Assembly: GCF_028583425.1 (NCBI RefSeq)
Contig: NC_072795.1
Coordinates: 9,013,001 to 9,077,000, forward strand
Length of the DNA: 64,000 nucleotides
From: Eublepharis macularius
Lineage: Eukaryota > Chordata > Lepidosauria > Squamata > Eublepharidae
Direction: 5' to 3'
Within the stretch, counting starts at the first letter, position 1. Every line of letters starts with the position of its first letter. The position numbers and the translations under genes are program-made. The notes beneath the pieces are model-generated. The model saw nothing but the letters and a program-made list of their open reading frames with translations. It had not been told where the DNA came from and ran no database searches. Positions 1 through 10,728 of the stretch are shown one piece after another.

Positions 1-69
1 TTATTACTTTCGACTTTTATTCCACCCTCCCTGCAGAAGCAGGCTCGGGTCAGATTACATCACTAAAAC

Positions 70-127
<58 letters not shown>

Positions 128-660
128 TTTTATATATTTATATAATATATAATAATAATATATTATTATATAATTTAATAAAATGTTCACCTTAAAACAG
201 TTTAAAACCAAGAAGAGCACAGCAGTAAAAGATCAATTTAAAATATGCAGATAGCAGCAGTCAGCTAGTCAGGGTCTTCCACTTACAACTGCCATTTAAA
301 AACGGATGCTGGGTGCCTCTAGATAGGGAGGGAGCTGATCTTCCCTTCTCCTCCTCTATTCAGGCCAGTGGAGGCCTAGCCTAGCCTAGCCTCAACCATA
401 TGCCTGGTGGAACATCTCTCTCTTACAGGCCTGGTGGAAATATAGTAAATCCTGCCGGGCCCTGGTCTCACTAGACAGAGAGTTCCACCAGGTTGGAGCC
501 AGGACCGAAAAGGCCCTGGCTCTGGTCGAAGGCAGGCGGGCCTCCCTGGGGCCAAGGACTACCAATAGTTGTTTATCCCCTGGTCGGAGTGTTCTCTGGG
601 GCACATACCGGGAGAGGCGGTCCCACAGATATGCTGGCTGCAGTCTGCATAGAGCTTTAT
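1..660. repeat. Interspersed repeat, unclassified family R1
   Basis: The first 70 bases, describing a 'cttctattccaccctccctg' type end, recur at 29062-29110 and 46708-46770. The part at about 360-560 (wording such as 'gggccctggtctc') recurs at 5310-5420 and 29340-29470. This shows one dispersed family with at least four copies in the window. It is probably a LINE-derived 3' region, but no coding segment is visible and the class is not established. A TAA microsatellite lies inside it. Confidence 0.5.
72..126. repeat. (TAA)n microsatellite
   Basis: About 18 near-perfect TAA units, followed by an AT-rich decayed tail to about 180. Confidence 0.9.
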
Positions 661-705
661 AGGTTAATACCAGAACCCTGAATATGATTCAAGGAAGTAG
701 AGCAA

Positions 706-1128
706 GTCAGATAATAATAACTGTGCTTATATACCATTCTTCTAGGCAGATGAGTGCCCCACTCAGAGTGGTAAACAAAGTCAGTGTTGTTATTATCCCC
801 ATAATACAGCTGGGGAGCTGGGGCTGAGAGGAGTGGATTGCCTAAGGCCACCTGCTGAGCTCATGGCAGTAGTGGGAGTTGATCCAGCAGAATCCTGATT
901 TGCAACCCAACCAGTTAACCTCAATGCTACACCAGTTCATAATAATAACTATGCTTATATGCTCCTCATCTAGACAGATCAGTGCCCCACTCAGAGCTAT
1001 GAAAAAAGTCAGTGTTATTATTATCCCCACAAGACAGCTGGGGAGCTGGGGCTGAGAGGAGTAGCTTACGTAAGACCACCTGCTGAACTCATGGCAGTTG
1101 TGGAAGTCAAACCAGCAGAGGGCTGATT
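706..1128 (-). mobile_element. Two adjacent tRNA-type SINE copies (subfamily 2)
   Basis: Copies at about 706-935 and 937-1128 share the order: ATAATAATAA tail, a 'gtgccccactcagag' block, a 'ttattatcccca' block, 'agctggggagctggggctga', then a 'ctgctgagctcatggcagt' block. The order matches the larger SINE family at 2862-3137 read tail first, so both copies are on the - strand. They are more diverged than the main family and look older. Confidence 0.6.
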
Positions 1129-1468
1129 CATATGAAATACTTAGAGCTTGCAACCCTCACCCAAGGGAACCCCCCTCAAAATTTCAGGCAAAAGGGGCTC
1201 GCTGACTTACCAGTGGGCAGGGTTGCAGCTGGGAGCAAGGCTGAGGGTGGAGGCAAAGAGCTGTTGCAGAGGGAGAAGCATAAGCTTGGCTGGGCTCCTT
1301 CCCTGAAGCCCACGTGGCAGCAGAGGTGGCAGAACTTTCTTCCTCCAACCTTGGTGCCAGTGGCAATGGGGGGTGGCTTGTCACAACGTTAGGCAACTGT
1401 CTCCACCTTTTCACTCTTAATGGAACTGGGGTGAAGCTGAAGGGGCAGGGGCCATCTGGCTGGCAGGG

Positions 1469-2048
1469 GTCGCTGATGTTTCTTATTGTATACATGGCAT
1501 AGGGGGTCGCTGATGTTTCTTATTGTACGCCTGGCATAGGGATCGCTGATGTTTCTTATTGTATGCCTGGCATAGGGTTCGCTGATGTTTCTTATTGTAT
1601 ACATGGCATAGGGGGTCGCTGATGTTTCTTATTGTATACATGGCATAGGGCTCGCTGATGTTTCTTATTGTATACATGGCATAGGGGCTCGCTGATGTTT
1701 CTTATTGTATACATGGCATAGGGGGGTCGCTGATGTTTCTTATTGTATACATGGCATAGGGGCTTGCTGATGTTTCTTATTGTATACATGGCATAGGGGG
1801 TCGCTGATGTTTCTTATTGTATACATGGCATAGGGGGTCGCTGATGTTTCTTATTGTATACATGGCATAGGGGGTCGCTGATGTTTCTTATTGTACGCCT
1901 GGCATAGGGGTCGCTGATGTTTTTTATTGTATACATGGCATAGGGGGTCGCTGATGTTTCTTATTGTATACATGGCATAGGGGGTCGCTGATGTTTCTTA
2001 TTGTACGCCTGGCATAGGGTTCGCTGATGTTTCTTATTGTACGCCTGA
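1469..2048. repeat. Minisatellite, 36-37-bp unit, about 16 copies
   Basis: The unit contains the core 'gctgatgtttcttattgta' followed by either 'tacatggcat' or 'cgcctggcat' and a run of 3-6 G. Units follow each other without spacers. At least two sequence variants alternate irregularly, and the last unit passes into unrelated DNA near 2048. Open frames across it are only the repeat read through because 36 is divisible by 3. Confidence 0.9.
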
Positions 2049-2860
2049 CTTTGGCATAGACTTTGTGACTACTTTGAAAAAGATGGTTTGAAATGGGAAA
2101 AAAGCACTGGACCATCCGTTGTGGTCACAACTGAAAGGACTGGTCTCAAGAGGAATTTGGAATCAACTTGGACACAATCACTTATTTATGAATATTCATT
2201 ACCTTTTTAAATATATTCCACTGTACTGTCTTGAATTGTTAACATATTAGTCTAGAAACTAGTTTTGTATCATTGATTGTTTCTGATTATTAATTGCATA
2301 TTATTCTCTGAAGGATTAATTGCCACGGTCACTTTACTGAATAGAGATTCTTTTGTTGTATATTAGAACTTTGAATAAGTGGTCATTTGCTCTGTTTATA
2401 GGGTGTTGAATTTGTTTAGTCTGACCTTGTCACAGTCTATATATAAATATTAGGCATATTAGGAGAATTGTATGTTAAGTATAATAAATAAGGCTTTATT
2501 ATTATAAAATATGCCTTAATTTGCTCCGGGCTAATTAATGGAACAAGTTAGATTGCCTTAGACTTTCCTAAATTGTTTTTCTAGTTAGTTTTCATGGCTT
2601 TTTGCTTTGTCTTTTCTCTCCTGAGGTGTCCCGCAGGCATGCTGGGGAAGCAACCATCGAATGGCATGGCACTGTTTGATGCAGTGGATCTGTTGCCCTA
2701 TGCCTGGCCAGTGCTCCAATGGCTGTAATCAATAAAGTTGTGGCCCATTACATCCAAAACACTATGGGTGCAACTTGGCCCAGGCACCAGTCTCAACATC
2801 GCCCATATGAGAAACACTACAGAATGGTCACAGACAGATGTGCATTGAGTAACTATGCCT
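2049..2860. other. Unassigned intergenic stretch
   Basis: An AT-rich segment to about 2560, then about 300 bp of more balanced sequence that includes an AATAAA at about 2730. No exon, RNA gene or recognised element can be supported. Confidence 0.4.
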
Positions 2861-2861
2861 T

Positions 2862-2865
2862 TTAT

Positions 2866-2896
<31 letters not shown>

Positions 2897-3137
2897 TTCG
2901 ATTTATATAGCGCCCTTCAGGACAACTTAATGCCCACTCAGAGCGGTTTACAAAGTATGTTATTATTATTACCCCACAACAATCACCCTGTGAGGTGGGT
3001 GGGGCTGAGAGAGCTCCAGAGAACTGTGACTCGCCCAAGGTCACCCAGCTGGCTTCAAGTGGAGGAGTGGGGAATCAAACCCAGCTCTCCAGATTAGAGT
3101 CCTGTGCTCTTAACCACTACACCAAACTGGCTATCTA
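2862..3137 (-). mobile_element. Sauria-type tRNA-derived SINE
   Basis: Read on the - strand it has a tRNA-like head with an A-box-like 'tagtggttaag' and a B-box-like 'gggtttgattccccac', a body, then a tail ending in (TTG)n. On the + strand it therefore starts with (ACA)n. Next to its head, about 53 bp (from the 'accaaactggct' end to 'cctgaaatggctctctac') is duplicated in tandem up to about 3225. Confidence 0.85.
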
Positions 3138-3465
3138 CCTTTCTACCTTTCTCTTTATCCTGAAATGGCTCTCTACACCAAACTGGCTCTCTACCTTTCT
3201 ACCTTTCTCTTTAGCCTGAAATACTGGGAGTTTGTTTTTACAAAACAAATGGCCCACACAGGTGAGAGGTATAGGTCAGTCCAAAGCCTGTTTCTTCCTG
3301 TATTTTTCCTGCATCAAACCAAAACCAGGAAAAAAAAAACGCTTTATGGCAGGAAAATAATGATTTCATTTTGCTGACCCACATGGTTCTGTTTACTTTT
3401 CAAAATAGACTCTAACCCTCTTTTGTTTAGGAATAGGAAGATTTTCCTGTTTTTTTCTCCTACCA

Positions 3466-3719
3466 GTAATAATAATAGTAACGTTTGATTTATATACTGC
3501 CCTTCAGGACAACTTAACACCCACTCAGAGCAATTTGCAAAGTGTGTTATTATTATCCTCACAACAATCACCCTATGGGGTAGGTGGGGCTGGGAGACCT
3601 CCGAGAAACTGTGACTGACGCAAGGCCACCCAGCTGGCTTCAAGAGGAGGAGGGAATCAAACTCGATTCTTCGGATTAGAGTCATGCTGCTCTTAACCAC
3701 TACGCCAAACTGGCTCTCG
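3466..3719 (-). mobile_element. Sauria-type tRNA-derived SINE
   Basis: Same family and orientation as 2862-3137, with an AATAATAATAGTA tail instead of (ACA)n and more substitutions. The tRNA-like head ends at about 3716. Confidence 0.85.
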
Positions 3720-5008
3720 TACTAACAAACGGTTCTCTACAGTTAAAGAAAAGCCAGAAAAACAAACAAACCCACCTGTGTCTTTTCTGTGCAGCTGTTG
3801 TGGTCTGACACAGCATTTCAGTAAAGATCAAGCTCTGTTCCCAGGGATGTGAAATGGCAAAGCTAACATTCAGAATTGTCTAAATTTTTTATTTGATTTT
3901 TAATAATGTCATGGATAAAAACAGCTTAGTATGATTTCCCCTCTATTTTTCACTTTTAAAAGCAAACATGCCTAAAAATATACCTTCAGAATAGGGATTC
4001 ACATTTGTACTTTGATTTAACTTTCATACCACAAGCTAATAATTCCAAAGAGGTGATGAGAAATGACTGGGGATCAGCAGGTATATTCATGACATGGGAC
4101 CTGTCTAACTAGAAGAGTTCCCCCTGAACAAAATAGTATCAATTGGAGTTTTTGTCTTCAGAGATTCTACTTCCAGCCAATCAGTGCACTGGGTTTGGGT
4201 AGCTTTCTGGTACTATATAACCAGCGATTCTGGTAGCTTGAGCTACTATAGTATCCAGGACTTCATGCATGGTAAATAGGTTGGCAAAACATTTCATTTG
4301 TATCTGTTGACAGGTGGGTAAGACAGATGGAGGCAGGATACTGGCACAGAGATTATGAAATGCCGTCACTTCTCATGATAAGTACACACTACCAGCCAAA
4401 CCACATTCCTATGTGGTACGCGGTGAAATTTTGAGTCGGCCACTTGGCCGGGGGAAAGGAAGCACCAGGACAGAAAGGCTGGGATGGTAAGCAAGCGTAC
4501 ACACACACATCAGACCAGATGATATTGGTGATGAGTAAGGAGCAGACAATCTCTTAATGTGGGAGAGACGTGCCAAAATCTCTCAATATTTGTAATTTCC
4601 TACAAAAACATCAATCACCTACACTGTTTCCTTGAAACAGAGAGATTCCCTTGGCAGCTGCTTTTCCTAAGAATGGGATTGGAAGTTATAAATGAATCAA
4701 GGACTGGCAAAAGCCACTGTTCTATTTCTTTACAATTTTGTGGATTAAAAATGACTATAGTAAGAATTACTGGAGGGGGGACTTTCACTCTTCTAGGAAA
4801 TTAGACTTAATATCACTGATTCAAAGAAATTTAGATATGATTAGGTTCCACTGGAATCAACAGAATAAAGATGACCATGACCCATGTGGTTTCAGAGGGA
4901 TTTAAGCACAAGTATTTTCCTCTGGATTTGAGAACTTAAAATGATTGCTTACACATTCATATTTGCAAGAACTCAAGAACAAAAAATTTAATCCCATTAT
5001 GTAGTTCA

Positions 5009-5060
<52 letters not shown>

Positions 5061-6030
5061 ATTGCATTTCTAGAGCAGACGGGCTCAGGGTGGTGTAACA
5101 GCATACAATTTGTAACATGCAGTTTATAAACAATAAAAACATTATAAATAAACATTAAAACACTACTCCACATACAATAAAATTTCTGAATTGGCGGATA
5201 TAAATATTAAAATACAGCATTTTAGGCACAGGGCTTGGCTCGTACATCATGCCCTGCACCACACTTATGAGCTCCTGTATGGGTGGTGGATGGTCTTCAG
5301 TGGTATGGCCGGTGAGAGGGCAGCCTAGCCCCCACCAAATACCTGGTGGATCATCTCTGTCTTGCACGCCCGGCAGAAAGACAACAAGTCCCGCTGGGCC
5401 CTAGTTTCCTCAGACAGAGAGTCCTCAGACAGAAAAATAAGTGATTGTCTGTGAGGAAAGGATAGTATAAATGATTGGGAAATGCCTTCCTCAAATCCAG
5501 ACTTCCAACTCTCCCTCTCTAGGATAATATAAGGAGTTTACAGTGCAATCCTAAGCAAGTCTCATGCTGAAATCTACTCAGTGGGTTTTATTACCAGGTA
5601 CGTAATCTTAGGATACACTATTAGCAAGCCAGTCCTGCATTTCCTGTTGTTTGCCTATTCAACTGACTCACAACTGCAAATATTTTATTACATTAAACAT
5701 TGATATTAAAATCATAAGGAAATAAAGTGCTTCTGTTACCCAAATAGAACCAAAAGGAAAGGGATTTTGGTCTCAAAGGGAAAGAGTCTCTAGCTAAGTG
5801 TGGAATGCTATGAGGAATGACCAGCTTGCAGAATGGCAGACCAGCCCAAAACTAAAGATGAAAGAGCGAAGGAATGGGGAAATGGTTGAAAGAAGTGGAG
5901 GGTTAAGTTTGGGAAAGTGAGCAGAATAGGAGAGAAGAAAACATACCTTGCCTAAAGGAAGGGTCTAGTGGATTCATACTTGTGTTGAAAGAAAATTCTG
6001 GAGGAAATCCAACCACAAAGGGGTTATGAT
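3720..6030. other. Intergenic stretch, mostly unassigned
   Basis: 3720-5000 and 5441-6030 contain no gene or element I can support. 5062-5440 is another copy of family R1 ('gctgggccctagtttcctcagacagagag' region, compare 430-490). About 5538-5612 resembles one half of the small palindromic element at 16383-16470 ('gcaatcctaagca', 'aatcttaggat'). Confidence 0.4.
5008..5058. repeat. (GAT)n microsatellite
   Basis: About 17 perfect GAT units adjoining the R1 copy. Confidence 0.95.
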
Positions 6031-6817
6031 TAGACATGGGCACGAACGGGGAAAAAAACCTGAACACCCTGTTCATTGTTCGGTGCCATCCATGAACAAC
6101 GAACAATGAACATGGACGAACATGAACTGTTCCCGGAGATGTTCGTTGTTCATTATTCATGGGGGCCAGAACCACCGTCACCCCGAACCACCCCACTTAG
6201 CCCCCCTCCCCTCAAACCCACTTACTTGGCCCTTTAAAGATCCCTTTAAACTATCAGCTGGCAGGTGGCAGGGGGGATTCCCCCCCCCCCGCCGCCTGCC
6301 AGATGATAGTTTAAAGGGCACTGTCCTGGCAAAAACAGCAGTATCTGCTGGCAGCTAGTTTGAGGGGTTACAAAAGTGACCTTCCCAATGTCCAATACCC
6401 ACCAAATTTGCAGGGGACACAGTCCTCACTGTCCTCTGAAGACTACCCAAGTTTCAGAGAGATTGCACCCCGGGAAAGGCATGATCTACGGGTCTCCTCG
6501 TTGACTGTCGTTTTCTCTTCACAGTGGCAAAACCGGGACTCTCTGCTGGAAGTACTTTGAAGGGTTAAAGCCAGAAGGAAAGCCAGAAGGAGTTCAGACA
6601 GAGTTCAGTCCCTCCCTGCCTTCAGTTGCCAAGGGGATTGATTGCAGCAGGTGCCAGACTGTCAGGCTTGCTGAACGGCTGCCGAAGGCAACAAATGAGG
6701 CTTGCAACAACCAACTGTTCATTTAGGATAGGGCCTCATGAACAGCTTGTTCGAGAACAGTAGATTAGGCTGTTCGTTGTTTTTTTCTGTTCGTAATGCT
6801 GTTCGTGTCCACGTCTA
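6031..6817. mobile_element. Non-autonomous hAT element, copy A
   Basis: Starts 'tagacatgggcacgaac' and ends with the imperfect reverse complement 'gttcgtgtccacgtcta'. Flanked by 8-bp direct repeats at 6023-6030 and 6818-6825 (gttatgat/attatgat, 7 of 8). Subterminal DNA is rich in TTCGTTGTTCAT-like words in both orientations. No transposase frame. Same family as 51469-52211, 54404-55118, 59533-60036 and 62318-63509. Confidence 0.8.
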
Positions 6818-6860
6818 ATTATGATGCTCTTTTAATACACCTGAATTATCTGGATTCCAG

Positions 6861-7022
6861 CTCTACCAATAGCCAAATTAAATGCAGAGTTAGGCACTTT
6901 GATGATATTGAATCAAAAGTGAAGATCCTGTTGGTGGAATTTTTGAAATTTCGTAAGAGGAGAATAATGCGTAACCCGGATAAGTGGAAGTACAAATATG
7001 TTCATAAGATGACGAGTACCAG
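6861..7022 (+). other. Exon-like open frame, unidentified
   Basis: An open frame across 6861-7022, repeated at 11016-11177, would encode a lysine/arginine-rich peptide containing CRVRHFDDIESKVKILL and NPDKWKYKYVHKM. It is bounded by 'ttccag' before 6861 and 'accag|gtgaggt' after 7022, like an internal exon. I do not recognise the protein. The left splice-like edge is also the duplication breakpoint, and in copy 2 the AG is supplied by 'gggaag'. It could be a remnant of a gene or of a transposon. Confidence 0.25.
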
Positions 7023-7029
7023 GTGAGGT

Positions 7030-8094
7030 AACAGGGAACAGTAGAATTGTTCAAGTGGCATGATCGGATTATCTGAATGACAGATTAATTGCCTTTAACA
7101 AAAGCCAGGAGACAGCTTGATGACCCTTTCTTGGTTTATGATTGAATTCTACAGGATTTTACATTGTCAGGAAGATTCTGGGATAGGGGTGCATATTCCA
7201 GAATGCCTGAGCTGAAAATATACACAAAAATCACTCTTGTGGGTTGTTACCATGATTTTCCTGAATAGTTAAAACAAATCCAGGATTCTTAGGCATCACA
7301 AAACATGCCCCCATCCATGTGATAATTATTCATGTTTGAGTGTTTACTAGGAGAGTGAGTAAATAAAATCCTGAGTCATAAAAATCACAGAAAAAACTGG
7401 TTTTAAATCTTACTTTTGACACTCCAGAATGGAAGCGCTGGTCCAGGCTGCTGGTAATCATGGAAACTCCTCCTAACATTATGGGATATTTTTCAATTTT
7501 GAGTTTTTTCGAGTGTTCTTGACTAGTGCCGCTTCTTTCATCACAGCAGTGTGCAGGTGCTTCTCTGTTGTCACAGGTTTTTTTCCAAATTATTTTTCAA
7601 ACTATTTTTCTCAGGCAACCAACCAGTCTCAGGACCTTTTCGGTGTGCTTTTATGCACAGAAATGCTTCGACTCTCAGAAAAAGGATACCTTTCAGTGAG
7701 CTTTTACACATAGAAAGGAAAGAGGCACCAGCAGTGTTTTTTGTGTCTCTGTGCACCATGAGGCACTGGCAGGGGGTGGGGAGAGGTCTGTGCTTCCTGC
7801 AAAACTGGAAAGGATCATGTTACACAAATGAGGGCAGAATTTGGAAACAAATAACTGGCTTTTAAAGTGGTGAGAGCCACAGTGATAGCTGAGGCACTGG
7901 ACTAAGTGGGCCGTTCAGTGGCCTTCTCCTGGTGTGCTTGCTTGGGATTTTTCCAGTTGCTGATTATGACTGCAGACCTGTCCTGCAAAAGTAAGGTGGA
8001 AGAGCATCAAGATGAGCTCTATATCTTCCCAAACAACTGCACTCTTATGGGGCTGTCTGTCATTAACAATGTTAACCCTGAGTTCATGTTAATG
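7030..8094. other. Unassigned upstream stretch (copy 1; also 11185-12249)
   Basis: No exon or clear element. Short frames at 7513-7713 and 7906-8136 lack recognisable domains. The same applies to the equivalent positions of copy 2, and to 9220-9600/13375-13755, where a frame at 9302-9574 (SAKLNAYKEEYKQLLKK) looks coding-like but cannot be identified. Confidence 0.3.
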
Positions 8095-8168
8095 ATAGGA
8101 TGTTTTGGAGGTCATTCATTCATAGGGTTGCCATAGGTCAGACGCGACTTGACGGCACATAACACACA
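8095..8168 (+). mobile_element. Bov-B LINE 3' end fragment (copy 1)
   Basis: 'ggatgttttggaggtcatt', a 'catagggttgccat' block and 'cgacttgacggcacataac' form the known Bov-B/RTE 3' tail that Sauria and 5S-type SINEs share. Only about 75 bp can be assigned. Confidence 0.7.
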
Positions 8169-8628
8169 GAACAACACTAGCTCCTCTGCAAATGTGGTAT
8201 CATTTGGTTAATAAACAGCCACTCCAGCCCCCCGAAAAGTCACCTGATAGGGAATAATAGAACGTGAATAATTCTGAAATCTGGGAAACCCAGAAATGTG
8301 AATTCTGAAATGGGATCAGAAAACCCAAATATCATTGAATATCTGTATTTATGCTCTTATGAAAATCTGAAAAATAGTGATTTTTTTTTCAAGTGTGCAT
8401 GCATACTCAGGAATCTCTGGTTACTGTCCTGCAGTCTTGGCTCACTGTTTATGACCATGGTTGTCAGAAGCTCTGGAGGGGTCAAACAAAGGATCCTTGA
8501 TTACTATTTAATTCTGACAGTCAATGTTCCTGTTTAGAGTGCCTAGGGGGACTTCTTGCCTTAATTGAGAGACTTGGCTTTAATATCAAACTATATTAAT
8601 TTTTCCTCGCACCTCTAGCATCTGGTTA

Positions 8629-9216
8629 GTTCATTGCTGTTCGTTGCTGTTTGTCAAGCCAGACAGTCTGGCACCTGCAATCAATTCCCATGGCAACTCA
8701 GGCAGGGATTGTCTGAACTCTGTCTGAACTCCTGCTGTTGCCCTGGAAACCCCAATCTAAGCCCAATGTGGCTTGATAGGCAGGTCTTCCTTCCAAGTGT
8801 GGACTGGAGCTCCAAATTTGTTACAAGAGGAAAAGACCAGGGGGGAGTGGGGCTCCCAGCTCTGGCTTTCAGGGAGAGACAGCTGCTGTTAGAGAGACAG
8901 GGTGAGTGCATTGGAGCTTGAATTTTCTTTGTGTGTGATGGGATAGGGATCTACCCCTTCAGGTTCCAGGGCTCTGGGGCCAAGCTATTATTTATTATTG
9001 GTACCTTTCCTGCCTCCTGCTCAGGTCAGGTTTCTGGGAGTGGTGCAGTAGGGATCTTGATGGCTGGAGGAAAGCCTGCTGGACCCCATGAACAACGAAC
9101 AATGAACATGTTCGTGACAGGATCATGTTCATCAGTGTTTGTTGTTTGTTGTACGTGGATGGCAACAAACAACAAACACCATGTTCATTTTTTTTCTCTG
9201 TTCATGCCCATGTCTT
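8629..9216. mobile_element. hAT non-autonomous element, 5'-truncated, copy B
   Basis: Shares the 'gtcaagccagacagtctggc' block, 'ctctgtctgaactcctgctg' and the TTTTTTTCTCTGTTCATGCCCATGTCT end with copy F at 54404-55118. The left terminal repeat is absent, so only one end of the element is preserved. Confidence 0.7.
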
Positions 9217-9604
9217 CTAATGGGTACAAGGTACTTTTTCAAATACTTTCAGGAGAAGCTGTGGTTTCAGCTGGAGAAGCACACAACTGGGCAAAAAAGA
9301 AATGAAATTCCATATCAATAAGGCATCGATGCTGACGCTACATAGTGCAAAGCTGAATGCATACAAGGAAGAATATAAGCAGTTACTGAAAAAGAGCTAC
9401 AGAGAGTCTACAAAGAGAGAAGCCAGTAGACGTCTGAACCAACACAATGTCTCACATACATATGGTATTTCCAGAATTGTATGCATGTATAACCATGATG
9501 CAGTTGTTATTTCCTTAAGATGGTTGGCAATTTTCAGATACCTGAAAATTCCCGAATCCAGTAGTGTGAGCTGAGAGGGACAAAAGCGCTGGCCAACCCC
9601 TCTC

Positions 9605-10165
9605 TTCCCCTATTTCTTTTTTATTTTGATTCTTCTTTATTTTTATTGTGGAAAAGTTAAAAGATAGAGCAAAGAAGGAAAGTTAAACATAACAAAAACA
9701 CAGCTACAAAGAGCCAACAGTGGCCTACATACAAAGTATTTTTAAAAAAGTAAAAAGCATAATAAGCATGTTATTAATTCATTACAGTTTTTCACCTGCT
9801 GCAACACTTCCTCTTTTAGTATCAATCAGCTTGTGGTTTCATTAATATCTTTTTCCTATATCTCATTTTCTTGATATCCCAGGTCCTTATTTTTAAAAAT
9901 CAAACCCACAAACCATTAATTCATTTTTCTTTGTCTCTTGCATATAGTCCATAAAGGGTTTCCAATTTGCCATGAATATAGAGAGTGTTTTGTCTCTGAT
10001 TAACGCTGTAAGTTTGGCCATCTCAGCTACGTCCATTCTCTTTCCAATCCAATTTTCCAATGAAGGTAGATCCTTGCACTTCCGTTTTTGAGCATATAAA
10101 AGCCATGCCACTGTTACCGTATATAGAATTAAAATACCATACTCTTTTTCCAATTTTTAACCATA
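9605..10165 (-). mobile_element. L1 LINE 3' end (copy 1)
   Basis: The - strand from 10153 to 9893 encodes the L1 ORF2 C-terminal type seen again at 31190-31820: 'LYTVTVAWLLYAQKRK', 'ENWIGKRMDVAEMAKLTALI', 'NWKPFMDYMQETK'. A T-rich run at about 9609-9650 (+ strand) is the 3' tail. It ends about 260 bp before the P450 TATA box. Confidence 0.75.
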
Positions 10166-10421
10166 ATTCCCAATAAATAGAACTCTGGTTTAAGCTCCCC
10201 TATATCTGATGCCAATCCAGGATGGACTCATTAAAAGCAAACACATTGGAGGCAACAGACACCACAGGCTCAGACTCTGCCCACAGAGAGTCTTCTGCAA
10301 AATTATTTGAATAATATATAGGAGCGTAACTGTTCTGAGAGTTACACATGATGCTATAATGCCTGGCTGAAGAACTACATTCCTAATTACTTGCTGTCTA
10401 CATCATTTAATCAGTGGAATA

Positions 10422-10428
10422 TATAAAA
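10422..10428 (+). promoter_or_regulatory. TATA box, distal copy of P450 promoter
   Basis: TATAAAA in the context 'ggaatatataaaaggtca'. Start of transcription is expected about 30 bp downstream, near 10452, giving a leader of about 105 nt to the ATG at 10558. That leader would contain ATG-TGA at 10461-10466 and an in-frame ATG at 10486. Confidence 0.65.
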
Positions 10429-10557
10429 GGTCATCAGTACAAACCCTGAGACAAGAGGAAATGTGAGTGCGGAAGCAAAAGACCAATGCAGAAAGAACAA
10501 TCAACTTATCTGTCTGTACTAGAAGAACTTCAAGGCAGAGAAACAGAAGACAAGATA

Positions 10558-10728
10558 ATGTTAGATATATGTGGAATTCTGAGAGCTTTTCTGATATGTC
10601 TCCTGATTGTACTCTTTGTAAAATTGCTCCGGTCAAACAAGACGTACCCTCCGGGGCCTCTCCAGCTTCCTATATTTGGGGGCCTTTGGAAGTTCGGCCT
10701 GAAGTTCTCTCAAGATACTTTCATTAAG
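10558..10728 (+). CDS. CYP2J: CYP2J-like exon 1, distal copy
   Basis: Codes residues 1-57 (MLDICGILRAFLICLLIVLF, then a YPPGPLQLPIFGG hinge), ending phase 0 at aag|gtattt. Identical to 14713-14883. The chosen ATG has A at -3 and places the hydrophobic anchor at the N-terminus as in CYP2 enzymes. An in-frame ATG at 10486 would add 24 mainly charged residues, which is unusual for this family. If transcribed from the distal promoter, this exon would have to skip the proximal exon 1, which has no acceptor. Confidence 0.85.

Noticed and set aside
1469-2048. CRISPR-like array
   Set aside because: Units abut without spacers, and the genome is vertebrate.
1389-2115. Repetitive - strand frames (MYTIRNIS... 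repeats)
   Set aside because: They are the 36-37-bp minisatellite translated; no gene signals.
2719-2910. Possible processed gene near AATAAA
   Set aside because: No recognisable coding sequence or poly-A tract; left unassigned.
2862-3137. tRNA gene at SINE heads
   Set aside because: The tRNA-like A and B boxes belong to SINEs; no intact cloverleaf gene is isolated from a SINE body.
10403-10636. 77-codon - strand frame over exon 1
   Set aside because: Shadow of the P450 coding exon on the opposite strand.
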